A stretch of DNA of 64,000 nucleotides from Carboxylicivirga longa (GCF_050589825.1 NZ_JBNGOZ010000024.1:4747-68746), one strand, 5' to 3'; positions 9,229 through 18,669 are shown, counted from the stretch's first letter. Program-made: numbers and translations. Notes: a model not told the origin generated them from the letters alone.

Positions 9229-9801
9229 TTACACGATACCGGCAAAGCCCATAAAGGCTAAAGCCAAGAGGCCGGCTACCACCAAAGCGATTGGAGTGCC
9301 TTTCATGCCTTTGGGTATATCCATCAGATCCAACTGCTCGCGGATACCGGCAAAGGTGATTAGGGCCAGTCCGAACCCTATGGCATTAGCAGCCGCAAAA
9401 ACAACCGATTCCACAATGTTAAAGTCCTTCTGAATGGTCATAATGGCCACACCCAGAATGGCGCAGTTGGTGGTGATCAATGGCAGGAATACACCTAAGG
9501 CCTGATAAAGGGGAGGACTCACCTTCTTGAGGATAATCTCTACCAGCTGCACCAGCGAGGCGATCACCAGGATGAATGAGATGGTTTGCAGATACCCCAC
9601 ACCAAAAGGCTCCAGCACCGCTTTCTGAAGGAAGAAGGTAACAATGGTGGCGATGACCATTACAAAGGTCACAGCGCCGGTCATGCCAATACCTGTGGAT
9701 ATCTTTTTAGAGACCCCCAGGAAGGGGCAAATTCCTAAAAACTGGCTCAGTACAATGTTGTTAACAAAGATGGCCGATATAACGATTAATACATATTCCA
9801 T
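9229..9801 (-). CDS. rnfA: Rnf electron transport complex subunit RnfA
   Basis: Integral membrane subunit of the ion-pumping ferredoxin:NAD+ oxidoreductase. At 190 residues it has the standard length and about six membrane spans. The N-terminal pattern NNIVLSQFLGICPFLGVSKK is highly conserved in RnfA/NqrE, including the cysteine that shares a buried iron centre with its partner subunit in known structures. It is the last gene of the operon, 3 nt after rnfE, and has a strong Shine-Dalgarno sequence (AAAGGAGG) about 8 nt before ATG. A terminator follows. Confidence 0.96.
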   Translation of the reverse strand: MEYVLIVISAIFVNNIVLSQFLGICPFLGVSKKISTGIGMTGAVTFVMVIATIVTFFLQKAVLEPFGVGYLQTISFILVIASLVQLVEIILKKVSPPLYQALGVFLPLITTNCAILGVAIMTIQKDFNIVESVVFAAANAIGFGLALITFAGIREQLDLMDIPKGMKGTPIALVVAGLLALAFMGFAGIV

Positions 9802-9804
9802 AGC

Positions 9805-10392
9805 TTAGGCCTCCTTTTTTACCTGATTAATAAATGCGATAAGGTAACCCAGTGCGATAAATGCGCCCGGTGCCAGCACAAATACCAGCATGCCGTAATT
9901 TTCGGGATAGATGATGGTGCCAAACAGCTTACCACTACCCAGTAACTCACGTACTGACCCCAGGATGGTCAGTGCCATGGCAAAGCCCAGTCCCATGCCC
10001 AATCCGTCGATGACAGAAGCACCCAGCTTGTTTTTCGAAGCAAAGGCTTCGGCACGGCCCAATACCAGGCAGTTTACTACGATCAGGGGAATAAATAATC
10101 CCAATGAATCGAACAGTGCCGGCACGTAGGCTTGCATGGTCATTTCAACGATGGTTACAAAGGTGGCTATCACTACAATAAATGATGGGATACGCACCTT
10201 ATCGGGTATAAAATCCTTGATGACAGCCACTACCAGGTTCGACATTACTAATACAAAGGTGGTGGCCAGTCCCATGCCCAAGCCATCAATGGCCGATGAG
10301 GTAACCCCCAATGTGGGACACATACCTAAGAGAAGGGTAAAAACCGCATTCTCTTTGAAAAATCCTTTTGAAAAATTACTCCACTGATTCAT
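9805..10392 (-). CDS. rnfE: Rnf electron transport complex subunit RnfE
   Basis: Integral membrane subunit of 195 residues, homologous to RnfA in inverted topology and to NqrD. The conserved segment LLGMCPTLGVTSSAIDGLGMG places its cysteine opposite that of RnfA. About six membrane spans are visible. The start overlaps the end of rnfG by 4 nt. A perfect AGGAGGT Shine-Dalgarno lies inside the 3' end of rnfG, so the two genes are coupled and separately primed for translation. Confidence 0.96.
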   Translation of the reverse strand: MNQWSNFSKGFFKENAVFTLLLGMCPTLGVTSSAIDGLGMGLATTFVLVMSNLVVAVIKDFIPDKVRIPSFIVVIATFVTIVEMTMQAYVPALFDSLGLFIPLIVVNCLVLGRAEAFASKNKLGASVIDGLGMGLGFAMALTILGSVRELLGSGKLFGTIIYPENYGMLVFVLAPGAFIALGYLIAFINQVKKEA

Positions 10393-11021
10393 TCTGTACC
10401 TCCTTCCTCAACTGAGGTATTATTGTCAGCCTTTGGGCTGCTCTGGTTTTCGCTATAGGTTTCGTAGGCCACACGCACGGCATCTAAAAAGGCCCGTGAG
10501 CTAATGGTGGCCGCAGTAATGGCATCTACCTCACCGCCATCTTTGGTAATGGTCAGGTTGTTGGTTTTCGGATGTTTCCCAAGAATATTTTGCTGTCCTT
10601 TATCCGCTTTAAACCAATCGTCCATTTTGGTACCCAATCCAGGTGTTTCCTTGTGTTCGAGCACCTGATAGTTAATCAGTGTACCGTCGGGCTTAAGACC
10701 CACCATAATTTTTATGTTACCACCAAAACCTTTATTGGTCATGGATTCAATGGCTACACCCATTAGTTCATCGCCTTTTTTGGCGGGAAATACTTTTAAA
10801 GCAAAGCCTTCTTTGGAGGTGAGTTCATACATTTCATCGCCCGGGTTATTGTCAAAGCCCGGTACCACCTCTTTGATGGCGGCTTGTTGCTTAGCGGCTT
10901 TGGCCGCGGCTATGGGTCCCTTTGTGAGCTCGTACATAAAGCCCAGGGATGTACCTGCTATGCCGGTGATGACCAGCAGGGTTAAAACCATATTTTTAAG
11001 CGTCGATTCTGTTTTTGCCAT
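10389..11021 (-). CDS. rnfG: Rnf electron transport complex subunit RnfG
   Basis: Membrane-anchored periplasmic flavoprotein of 210 residues. One N-terminal membrane helix (about 12-32) is followed by an FMN-binding domain. The flavinylation motif of the [ST][GA]AT family appears as DAITAATISS, in which the threonine after Ala-Ala would carry FMN; a flavin transferase (ApbE) outside the window would be needed. GFGGNIKIMVGLKPDG is typical for the domain. The last ~15 residues are acidic and weakly conserved. It sits 18 nt downstream of rnfD and overlaps rnfE. Confidence 0.94.
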   Translation of the reverse strand: MAKTESTLKNMVLTLLVITGIAGTSLGFMYELTKGPIAAAKAAKQQAAIKEVVPGFDNNPGDEMYELTSKEGFALKVFPAKKGDELMGVAIESMTNKGFGGNIKIMVGLKPDGTLINYQVLEHKETPGLGTKMDDWFKADKGQQNILGKHPKTNNLTITKDGGEVDAITAATISSRAFLDAVRVAYETYSENQSSPKADNNTSVEEGGTE

Positions 11022-11039
11022 GATTTATCTTTTTCCTGC

Positions 11040-12044
11040 TTAGGCTTTAGCGGTTTTCACAAGCTCGCCAAAACGCTTTGGTTTCACATATTTATCAATT
11101 AGCGGAACGAAGCCATTCATAATCAGGATGGCAAACGAGATTCCTTCGGGGTAGGCTCCAAATACCCTTATAACCACCGTGATGATACCAATGCCCACAC
11201 CATATATAATCATGCCTTTTTTCGACATGGGCGAGCTCACATAGTCAGTGGCCATAAAGATGGCACCTAGCATTACACCACCCGTTAGGAGGTGAAACAA
11301 GGGGCCGGCATACTGATCGGGGCTGCTCAGGTGCAGTAGTCCGGTAAAAGCTGCTATTGTAACGATGATGGAAGCCGGTATGTGCCAGGTGATTATTTTG
11401 CGGATGAGCATATAGGCCAGACCCATCAACAGTGCGGCAGCCGCTATTTCACCGGCCGAGCCACCCGAGTTACCAAAGAACAGTTCGGTGTAGGAGGGCA
11501 GCTTATCCATGATGGCGCTCACACTCTCACCATTGGCTAGCCCTTCTTTCATGATCGATAGGGGTGTGGCGCCCGTGGTGGCATCCAAATACTCCAGCTG
11601 TATGGTTTGGGGTTTGGGCCACAGGGTCATCTGAACCGGGAAGCTGATCAGCATAAATACACGGCCTACCAAGGCTGGGTTAAAGGGATTGTTACCCAAT
11701 CCGCCAAACGACATTTTACCAATGCCAATGGCCACAAGGCTACCTATAATGATGATCCATATCGGTAGGTTGCTGGGGATGTTAAATGCCAATAATAGCC
11801 CTGTTAAAGCGGCAGATCCATCCAGGATGGTCGATTCATTTTTTAACAGAAATTTCTGTATGGCCCATTCAAAAAATACGCATGAAACAACGGCCGTAAG
11901 GGTTACCACTACGGCACCCAGTCCGAAGTAATAAAGCGAGGCTGCCAGCGCGGGAAGAAGGGCTATAATCACCCCATACATGTTTTTCTTCACAGAGTCG
12001 CCACTGTGCACATGCGGGGATGGTGATACGATTAACCTATTCAT
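11040..12044 (-). CDS. rnfD: Rnf electron transport complex subunit RnfD
   Basis: Integral membrane subunit of 334 residues homologous to NqrB. About nine hydrophobic segments are visible. The motif TTGATPLS holds the threonine expected to bind FMN covalently. GKMSFGGLGNNPFNPALVGR and MATDYVSSP are hallmark conserved segments. The length is normal. It is preceded by an 84-nt gap after rnfC and followed closely by rnfG. Confidence 0.96.
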   Translation of the reverse strand: MNRLIVSPSPHVHSGDSVKKNMYGVIIALLPALAASLYYFGLGAVVVTLTAVVSCVFFEWAIQKFLLKNESTILDGSAALTGLLLAFNIPSNLPIWIIIIGSLVAIGIGKMSFGGLGNNPFNPALVGRVFMLISFPVQMTLWPKPQTIQLEYLDATTGATPLSIMKEGLANGESVSAIMDKLPSYTELFFGNSGGSAGEIAAAALLMGLAYMLIRKIITWHIPASIIVTIAAFTGLLHLSSPDQYAGPLFHLLTGGVMLGAIFMATDYVSSPMSKKGMIIYGVGIGIITVVIRVFGAYPEGISFAILIMNGFVPLIDKYVKPKRFGELVKTAKA

Positions 12045-12128
12045 CTTTATTAATTTTCTTATTTCTTTATCTTTTCTTTAAGTCTGTTTTGACTTTACAA
12101 GCACCTTGTAAATGCTGTCAGCCAACAG

Positions 12129-13460
12129 CTATTTTGTTCTGCTGCGCATAATTTGTCCTACTTTACCTTTTCCAAGGCGGATATAATCCAGCAGCGGACG
12201 GTTGGCCGGGCAGGTAAAGCTGCATGAGCCACACTCGATACAATCCATTATCTTCTCTTCTTCGGCGCGATCCCAAACGGCTTTGTCCGAAACGGTCATC
12301 AGCAAGTAGGGTGATAAGCCCATGGGGCATACCGATACGCACTTAGAGCAGCGGATACAGGCCTCCATCTTTGCGCGTTTGGCTATTTCTTTAGGCATGA
12401 TGAGAATACCGGAACTGCCTTTGGTAATGGGCACCTCAGTGGAAACAAGGGCTTTACCCATCATTGGGCCACCGCCAATTACTTTCCCAGTATCCTGGGG
12501 CAGGCCGCCGGCAGCTTCAATCAGCTGATTCATGGGCGTGCCAATGCGAGCCATGAAGTTAGAGGGTTTGGTCACCGATTTACCCGTAACGGTTACTACG
12601 CGCTCAAACAAGGGCTTGTTCTTTTGCACCGCCTCATACACAGCCAGGGTAGTGCCTATGTTTTGTACTACGGCACCCACTTCAATGGGTAGCTTACCCG
12701 ATGGGATTTGGCGACCTATACAGGCGTCGATCAGTTGCTTTTCACCGCCTTGTGGGTATTGTACTTTTAGGGGCTGAATGCTGATGCCTGCATAGTTTTT
12801 GGCCAGTTCGCTCATCTGCTTAATGGCATCGGGCTTGTTATTTTCAATTCCAATGATGGCGCGATCCACCTTCAGGGCTTTCATAAGAATTTGCGTGCCC
12901 ACCATTATCTCATCGCCCTTTTCTATCATCAGCTGATGATCGGCTGTTAGGTAAGGCTCACACTCAACGCCGTTTAGTATGAGTACTTCGCAGGTTTTAC
13001 CCGGAGGCACTGATAGCTTAACATGGGCGGGGAAGGTAGCACCTCCCAAACCCACAATACCGGCGTCGCCTATCTTTTTAATGATTTCTTCGGGGCTTGC
13101 TGTTATTTCCGTTTTTAAGTCTTCTGAGCGATCAATGCTAGCATCCCACTCATCGCCTTCAGTCTTAATGATGATAGCTTTGCGCTTATAGCCACTGGCA
13201 TCCAGTATATCATCTATTTTAAAGACTTTACCAGATACAGGTGAGTGGATATTGGCGGATACGAATCCGCTTGACTTGGCAATTAACTGACCCACTTTTA
13301 CTTCATCGCCCTTTTTTACGATGGGTTCTGATGGTGCTCCAATATGTTGGGCAATAGGAACCGAAACTTGCTCGGGAACGGGCAAGACTGCAATCTTCTG
13401 ACCGGCCGAGAATTTGTTTTCTGCCGGGTGAACCCCTCCTAATGAGAATGTTTTTAACAC
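12129..13460 (-). CDS. rnfC: Rnf electron transport complex subunit RnfC
   Basis: Cytoplasmic NADH-binding, iron-sulfur subunit of 443 residues. The order is an N-terminal barrel-sandwich region, a Rossmann/FMN-like region with GLGGATFPAHVK, an SLBB-like part, and two C-terminal 4Fe-4S motifs, CIRCSKCVSVCP and CIECGSCSFTCP. It lacks the long alanine-rich tail of the E. coli homologue RsxC. It starts with GTG at 13460, preceded by a perfect AGGAGG seven bases upstream, which fixes the start. The 110-nt gap to rnfB holds no gene. Confidence 0.96.
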   Translation of the reverse strand: MLKTFSLGGVHPAENKFSAGQKIAVLPVPEQVSVPIAQHIGAPSEPIVKKGDEVKVGQLIAKSSGFVSANIHSPVSGKVFKIDDILDASGYKRKAIIIKTEGDEWDASIDRSEDLKTEITASPEEIIKKIGDAGIVGLGGATFPAHVKLSVPPGKTCEVLILNGVECEPYLTADHQLMIEKGDEIMVGTQILMKALKVDRAIIGIENNKPDAIKQMSELAKNYAGISIQPLKVQYPQGGEKQLIDACIGRQIPSGKLPIEVGAVVQNIGTTLAVYEAVQKNKPLFERVVTVTGKSVTKPSNFMARIGTPMNQLIEAAGGLPQDTGKVIGGGPMMGKALVSTEVPITKGSSGILIMPKEIAKRAKMEACIRCSKCVSVCPMGLSPYLLMTVSDKAVWDRAEEEKIMDCIECGSCSFTCPANRPLLDYIRLGKGKVGQIMRSRTK

Positions 13461-13570
13461 GATTGGTCCTCCTATTTTATAATGTTTTTAATTCCTTTAA
13501 TTCTTTCAAGACTATTCGCTGATAGCTTTTGGTTATTGTGTCTTCTGACTTCGTACGCCGGACTTGCTGT

Positions 13571-14431
13571 TTACTCCGCTTTGGCTTCCGCAGGTTTTTC
13601 CACCTTGGGTTTTGGGGGTGGAAAGTTAACGATGTGGATGGCATTTGTCGGACATTCTGCAACGCATTTGCGGCATAGCTTACACTTGTTGTAATCGATG
13701 TAAGCCAGGTTGTTTTCTACCGTGATGGCATCGAAAGGACAAATCTTCTGACACTTCTTACAGCCAATACAAGCCGCCGAACATGCTTTTTTAGCGGCAG
13801 CGCCTTTGTCGGTGTTCACGCACGATACAAAGATGCGACGGTTCTTAGGTCCTTTCTTGCGCAACTCAATGATGTTTTTCGGGCAGGCATCCACACAGGC
13901 GCCACACGATACACAGTTGTCTTCAATAATTACCGGCAGTCCGGTTTCTTTGTCCATATACATGGCATTAAAGGCACAGGCATCCACACATTCGCCCAAC
14001 CCCAGGCATCCGTTTGAACAGCCTGTATCGCCGCCATATAAGGATGAAGCGATGGTACAGGATGTAGCGCCATCGTACTCGGCAATGCGCGGACGGTTTT
14101 CACAGGTTCCATTACAGCGCACGACAGCAACCATGGGGTCGGCAGCTTTTACCTCCTTACCAAGGATTTCGGCAGCGGCCTTCATGGTGTCAGCACCACC
14201 TACCGGACAGTTTAGCGCGCTGATGTCATCCGACTTAACCATGGCTTCGGCGAAGGCACGACAGCCTGGAAAACCACAACCACCGCAGTTGGCAGCCGGA
14301 AGTACTTCCTCCACCTGATCGATGCGCGGATCTTCAAAAACCTTAAATTTTTGCGCTACAAAATAAAGTATGATGGCGGCCAATGCCCCCAAAACACCTA
14401 ACGAGATTATAGTTATCAGAACAACATTCAT
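13571..14431 (-). CDS. rnfB: Rnf electron transport complex subunit RnfB
   Basis: Membrane-anchored iron-sulfur subunit that probably takes electrons from ferredoxin. It has 286 residues. One N-terminal membrane helix is followed by the 4Fe-4S motif NCGGCGFPGC and a series of ferredoxin-like CxxCxxC motifs, for example CVSCGACVDACP, CIGCKKCQKICP and CKLCRKCVAECP. The tail is Pro/Lys/Ala-rich and probably flexible. Its start overlaps the rseC-like stop as ATGA, so the two genes are coupled. It is the first structural gene of the rnfBCDGEA order. Confidence 0.96.
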   Translation of the reverse strand: MNVVLITIISLGVLGALAAIILYFVAQKFKVFEDPRIDQVEEVLPAANCGGCGFPGCRAFAEAMVKSDDISALNCPVGGADTMKAAAEILGKEVKAADPMVAVVRCNGTCENRPRIAEYDGATSCTIASSLYGGDTGCSNGCLGLGECVDACAFNAMYMDKETGLPVIIEDNCVSCGACVDACPKNIIELRKKGPKNRRIFVSCVNTDKGAAAKKACSAACIGCKKCQKICPFDAITVENNLAYIDYNKCKLCRKCVAECPTNAIHIVNFPPPKPKVEKPAEAKAE

Positions 14432-14859
14432 GATTCGTTGATTTGATGTTTTATAGTAAATGAAAAAGTTCGTGTAAGCTTATCTTTTAAAAGATAAATG
14501 ACGGCGTAATACGGAAGTAGAATAAAAAGGGCAAGACCACCGGCCAGTAACTCATTGTTAGTAGTAAAGTAGGTACCACTTAGTGTAAGCAGCATGAGGA
14601 TAATGGGATAGATGTAAGCCAGTAACACTGCCTTTGGAGCCAGCGATTTTCTGCCCATAAGAATGACTTTTTGCCCTACCGTAAAATTACCCTTTACCTC
14701 GTAAATGTCGATGAGTTTATCTTGCAAGTCGGCCGCGGTGCATGAACCTTTTGCATGGCACGATGCACATGCCGATTCATTGACGATCCTGACTTTGATC
14801 AGTTGTGAAGATACTGCTTCTACAACGCCCTCGTGCTCTATGTAATCTATATCTGCCAT
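14428..14859 (-). CDS. RseC/MucC-family protein, first gene of the rnf operon
   Basis: A 143-residue membrane protein. The N-terminal domain holds the cysteine cluster SACASCHAKGSC (C-x2-C-x5-C type), typical of RseC/MucC. Two membrane helices follow at about 80-120 (AVLLAYIYPIILMLL and a second GGLALFILLPYYAVIYLL). In proteobacteria RseC relatives are linked to SoxR reduction together with Rsx/Rnf, so leading an rnf operon fits a role in Rnf maturation or redox control; the exact function here is inference. The frame is open to 14901, but the promoter at 14873-14901 makes the ATG at 14859 (MADIDYIEHEG) the likely start. Confidence 0.88.
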   Translation of the reverse strand: MADIDYIEHEGVVEAVSSQLIKVRIVNESACASCHAKGSCTAADLQDKLIDIYEVKGNFTVGQKVILMGRKSLAPKAVLLAYIYPIILMLLTLSGTYFTTNNELLAGGLALFILLPYYAVIYLLKDKLTRTFSFTIKHQINES

Positions 14860-14872
14860 ACGCGTAGGCTGA

Positions 14873-14901
14873 CAAAAGTAACGAAGTATTAGAATTGTCA
14901 A
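14873..14901 (-). promoter_or_regulatory. Promoter of the rseC-rnfBCDGEA operon
   Basis: On the minus strand TTG (14899-14901), 18 nt and TACTTTTG (14873-14880) match the Bacteroidota promoter. It lies about 14 nt before the ATG at 14859, so the leader would be very short. Confidence 0.65.
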
Positions 14902-15104
14902 TGCTACGCTTTGGTATTTGTATTTAGAATGAATTAAAATAACATACGGATACTGGCTTTAATACCCTATTGCTAAGTTGTATTGATGAGTTATAGTCTG
15001 TAAATAGTTGGCCGTAAAAGCATTATAAAGAAAAAAATCTGTAATCAAGAAGCCTTGTTGCTAAACACAGAATGAGATGACCTGGGGAGAGATGATTACT
15101 ACTA

Positions 15105-17147
15105 TCATAGGGTCAGGTGCAGACCCAGATACCAATGTAAGGGCGATGCCGGATAATAATAGCGGGGTAGCTTATTACCAAAGGAAGGAGCATTGATAAG
15201 TACCATGGAGGCGTAGTGTTTGTTTAGGGCGTTGTTGAGCCCGAGGTACACATGTAGCCTTGCGGAGGGGAATTTAAAGGACTGATTGATTTTTGCGTTC
15301 AGCACGCCGTAATCTTCGTAGCGGAGGTTGTTGCTGTCGTTCAGAAACTGGCTGCCCCGGTGTCGGTAGTCAACGTTAAGGCTGGTGTTATTAATCGCAT
15401 AGCGGGCACGTCCAAACACATCGTAGGTGGGAATGCCGGGCAGGTGCCTGCCTGCATAATCATTTCCAGCGTCAGTAAAAGTGACAAAGGTGTTGACCGA
15501 ATGTGTAAAGGAGCTGGATAGTAATAGCTCGTGGCCGTGGGATAATTCTAAGCGGTGTTGCGCCAGCATCTCAATGCCTCTGTGCTTTGTTTTGCCGGCA
15601 TTGACACCATAAAAGATGGCTTCGCTCTCCCGTTTTGTAACCAGTAAATTGCGCATCCACATTCCATAGGCGGTCAGTTCTAATTGGGTATTTTTATTGG
15701 GTGATGCGTAACGCCAGCCGATGTCCAGATGATATCCTTCCTCCGGTTTTACAGTGGCATTGAAGCTGCCATCGGGCATCTGTGCCTCTTCCACCGAAGG
15801 TGCTGAAAAACCATGTCCGGCCGCAAGATAGATATTCATCACAGGCCGTAATTGATAGTTAAGTCCAATGCGCGGAGAGGCAATCAGCGGATATTGGTGT
15901 CGGATAAAATCGCCGGTTTTGGAATGCTCAATGCGATACTGCGTTTTATTGAGATTAAAGGCCATTTGTAAAATCAGTTTATCCCTTATGCTTTGTTCAG
16001 CAAGCAGAAAGAGATTCACATAACTGCGTTTTAGCTCTAGCCTGCTCAGCTGATTGCCAAAGTCTTCATCATCGGTACTGAATAGTGCGAGGGTGTTGTA
16101 CTCGAGCATAGCTTCCACACCCCCTTTGAGTTTGAACGAACCCTTTTCAAAGCTCAACTGATCACGAAGGCCGATGGTGTGCCTTGTGTCGCTCAGTTGA
16201 TTGAAGGGGCGGAGTTCATCCAGGTCAGATGCTGAGAAGAAGATATTTGCTGAATGATAGAGCGAGGATGAAAACTGGGTGGATAAGCCGGTGCTTACAA
16301 GGTGACGGCCTGACTTTTCGTATCCGCCAATGGCCTGCCATGCATCAGCTGCCTTTTCGGGTCTTTCGTTAAAGTCGATGCTGTCCAGTGAGCTGGGTAT
16401 TTGACCATACAGATGCCGGTAGCTATATAGGTAGTTCACTTGGCTTTTGCCCATTAAGTATTTTCCCTTTAGGGTGATGTTGTATCGTCTGTATTCACTG
16501 TTTTGGCGATAGCCACGGGTGGATAATTGCTGAGCGGTAATAAGAGTTCTGCTTTTGGGCGAGTTGAAGTTGAGGGACAGTTGGTTGGTGAGTGTTGAGA
16601 ACCGTCCAATTTCACTATTCACCATAAGTTGCTGCCTGGTGTTAGGGGACGGCCAGGGATGTATAAGAATGACGCCTCCAAGGCCTGCGCCGTAAAGTGC
16701 TGAAGATGGACCTTTCAGTACTTGTATTGCATTGATATCGTTGAGGGCGATGTCTTCAATGGCCGTAACACCATCGCCGTCGGTCATGGGTACATTGCCC
16801 CAGTAGGCCTTAATACGATTACTATTATAAGGTGTTCTGGAGCCAATGCCACGGATGGTAATGCGATTGGTGCTTAAGGTACCCTGTTGCATTAACACAC
16901 CCGGCATTTGGTTAATGTATTCGGCTATGTTAAAGCTGTTAGCTGATTGCAAGCTTAACGAGTCGAGGGATGAAATACTACCCGGCCAATCTTCAGGGGA
17001 GCCTACAAGGGAGCTGGCACGAATGCTTACTTCATCCAGACTGTGATGGATGGTGTCGCCTGAATTATCGCTTGTAGCAGGGTTCTGCGACAGCCCCTGA
17101 ATGGCACTGAATACAGCAATGACTAATAAGTATAAGCGCATAGGCAA
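15105..17147 (-). CDS. TonB-dependent receptor, PqqU/YncD-like candidate
   Basis: Outer-membrane active transporter of 680 residues with a signal peptide at about 1-20. The plug domain carries ITIRGIGSRTPY, then DGDG and IQVLKGPSSALYGAGLGGVI; the barrel ends in an aromatic-rich stretch (SPLHWYLGLHLTL). There is no carboxypeptidase-like N-terminal domain, so it is not SusC-like. The plug pattern (IRG-GSR, a DG-G loop, RGP/KGP-SALYG-GGV) recalls E. coli YncD/PqqU, a PQQ receptor. It begins 2 nt after a PQQ-type dehydrogenase gene, so uptake of PQQ is a reasonable hypothesis but not shown. Confidence 0.9.
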   Translation of the reverse strand: MPMRLYLLVIAVFSAIQGLSQNPATSDNSGDTIHHSLDEVSIRASSLVGSPEDWPGSISSLDSLSLQSANSFNIAEYINQMPGVLMQQGTLSTNRITIRGIGSRTPYNSNRIKAYWGNVPMTDGDGVTAIEDIALNDINAIQVLKGPSSALYGAGLGGVILIHPWPSPNTRQQLMVNSEIGRFSTLTNQLSLNFNSPKSRTLITAQQLSTRGYRQNSEYRRYNITLKGKYLMGKSQVNYLYSYRHLYGQIPSSLDSIDFNERPEKAADAWQAIGGYEKSGRHLVSTGLSTQFSSSLYHSANIFFSASDLDELRPFNQLSDTRHTIGLRDQLSFEKGSFKLKGGVEAMLEYNTLALFSTDDEDFGNQLSRLELKRSYVNLFLLAEQSIRDKLILQMAFNLNKTQYRIEHSKTGDFIRHQYPLIASPRIGLNYQLRPVMNIYLAAGHGFSAPSVEEAQMPDGSFNATVKPEEGYHLDIGWRYASPNKNTQLELTAYGMWMRNLLVTKRESEAIFYGVNAGKTKHRGIEMLAQHRLELSHGHELLLSSSFTHSVNTFVTFTDAGNDYAGRHLPGIPTYDVFGRARYAINNTSLNVDYRHRGSQFLNDSNNLRYEDYGVLNAKINQSFKFPSARLHVYLGLNNALNKHYASMVLINAPSFGNKLPRYYYPASPLHWYLGLHLTL

Positions 17148-17149
17148 AT

Positions 17150-18571
17150 TTACAAGGGGACGAGTCGGTATATTTTTCCCGGTTTTTCCACGGCAATGTA
17201 GATGTAGCCATCCGGACTCATCTCCACATTGCGCACACGACCAATTCCTTCCAGTAGTTTTTCTTCGTGCACCACTTTGTCGCCTTCCAGCACCACACGG
17301 TGCAGGTATTCGAAGCGCAGTGATCCGGTTAAGATATTATTTTTCCAGTTGGGATATCGATCTCCTTTCACAAAGGTCATCCCACAGGGGGCAATGCTGG
17401 GCACCCAATAGTGCAAGGGTTGCTCCATGCCGGCGCGTGCGGTGTCGTTGGTGAAAATAGTGCCGTTATAATTGATGCCAAATGAAATGAGCGGCCATCC
17501 GTAGTTTTTGCCGGCCTCAATAATGTTAATTTCATCGCCACCTTTGGGGCCATGCTCATCGGTCCAGATGCGACCCGTAACAGGATGCATGCACAAGCCC
17601 TGAGGGTTGCGATGGCCATAGGAGTAGATGCTGGGTTGTGCATCTTTGGTAGCTACGAAAGGGTTGTCGCTGGGTATGCGGCCATCGTCGTGTATGCGAT
17701 GGACTTTACCACAGTCGTTATCCAGTGCCTGCGGGTAACGGTCGCGTTCGCCACGATCGCCCACCGAGAAATAGAGGTAGCCCTCCTTGTCAAATTCCAG
17801 CTTACAGCCGTAGTGGTGCCTCTTATCCGTCAGGGGTAAGGCCTGAAAGATTACCTCCTTGTTGGTCAATTGATTGTCGATCAACTGAGCCCGCATGATG
17901 GCTGTGTTACCCTTGCTTTTATCCTTAGCATCGGGTGCCGAGTAAGCCAGGTAAATCCAGCCGTTGTCTTCGTATTGGGGGTGCAGTTCCAGATCGAGTA
18001 AACCGCCCTGCCCCCGCGCTATTACCTCCGGTGTATTGTCAATAATAATGGCTTGGTGGCCTTGCCTGTAGTGCAACAGTTGGCCGTTGCGCTCTGAAAT
18101 GAGTAGGCTCCCATCCGGCATAAATTCAAGACCCCAGGGGACATCCAGTCCATCAAGCACTAATTCAAGGCGAAATTTTTGCTCCTCGCTTTCATGTACT
18201 TCACCTTTATCACTTCGATCAGCCACTTCATCTTTATGCTGATTGGCCAACGTAATAACATAGTCGCTCAGCTCATTAATCTGCTCATCGCTGAGACCAT
18301 TGCCAAACGGGGGCATGCCAAAGGCATTTCTTCCGTGTTTTATGCTCTTGAATATTTCCTCCTTTGAATTGCCAAAAAGCCATTGGCGGTTGATGAATGA
18401 TGATTTTTTATCGTTATGACAGCTAATACAGTAGGTTTTGTATAACTGTGCTGTTTTATCACTAGTGGTGGCTTGCTTGTCAGCCTTAGCAGTGCAGCCT
18501 ATCGTGCTACCTATTATGCTGCTGATTAAAAATGGAAGAATGGTGATTGGTATTATCAAATATCGTTTCAT
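17150..18571 (-). CDS. Cytochrome c / PQQ-dependent sugar dehydrogenase fusion lipoprotein
   Basis: A two-domain periplasmic oxidase of 473 residues. A lipoprotein signal ends at Cys26 (STIGC). The cytochrome c domain has its haem motif CISCH at 48-52 and a likely methionine ligand in GMPPF near residue 86. From about residue 125 a six-bladed propeller follows, of the soluble aldose sugar dehydrogenase (YliI/Asd) type: VPWGLEFMPDG, GGLLDLELHP, GCKLEFDKEGYLYFSVGDRG, YGHRNPQGL and DEHGPKGGDEIN. Electrons from sugar oxidation would pass from PQQ to the fused haem. The gene is the first of a tight pair with the TonB-dependent receptor. No pqq biosynthesis gene is in the window. Confidence 0.9.
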   Translation of the reverse strand: MKRYLIIPITILPFLISSIIGSTIGCTAKADKQATTSDKTAQLYKTYCISCHNDKKSSFINRQWLFGNSKEEIFKSIKHGRNAFGMPPFGNGLSDEQINELSDYVITLANQHKDEVADRSDKGEVHESEEQKFRLELVLDGLDVPWGLEFMPDGSLLISERNGQLLHYRQGHQAIIIDNTPEVIARGQGGLLDLELHPQYEDNGWIYLAYSAPDAKDKSKGNTAIMRAQLIDNQLTNKEVIFQALPLTDKRHHYGCKLEFDKEGYLYFSVGDRGERDRYPQALDNDCGKVHRIHDDGRIPSDNPFVATKDAQPSIYSYGHRNPQGLCMHPVTGRIWTDEHGPKGGDEINIIEAGKNYGWPLISFGINYNGTIFTNDTARAGMEQPLHYWVPSIAPCGMTFVKGDRYPNWKNNILTGSLRFEYLHRVVLEGDKVVHEEKLLEGIGRVRNVEMSPDGYIYIAVEKPGKIYRLVPL

Positions 18572-18669
18572 ATGGAGATTGTTGGTGCTGATGTTTTAAC
18601 AAACATCTGTTGATATTGTTATGGCGCTGGTGCATGTGTGAAATAGCATTGTTGGGGGAAGGTCTTTCC

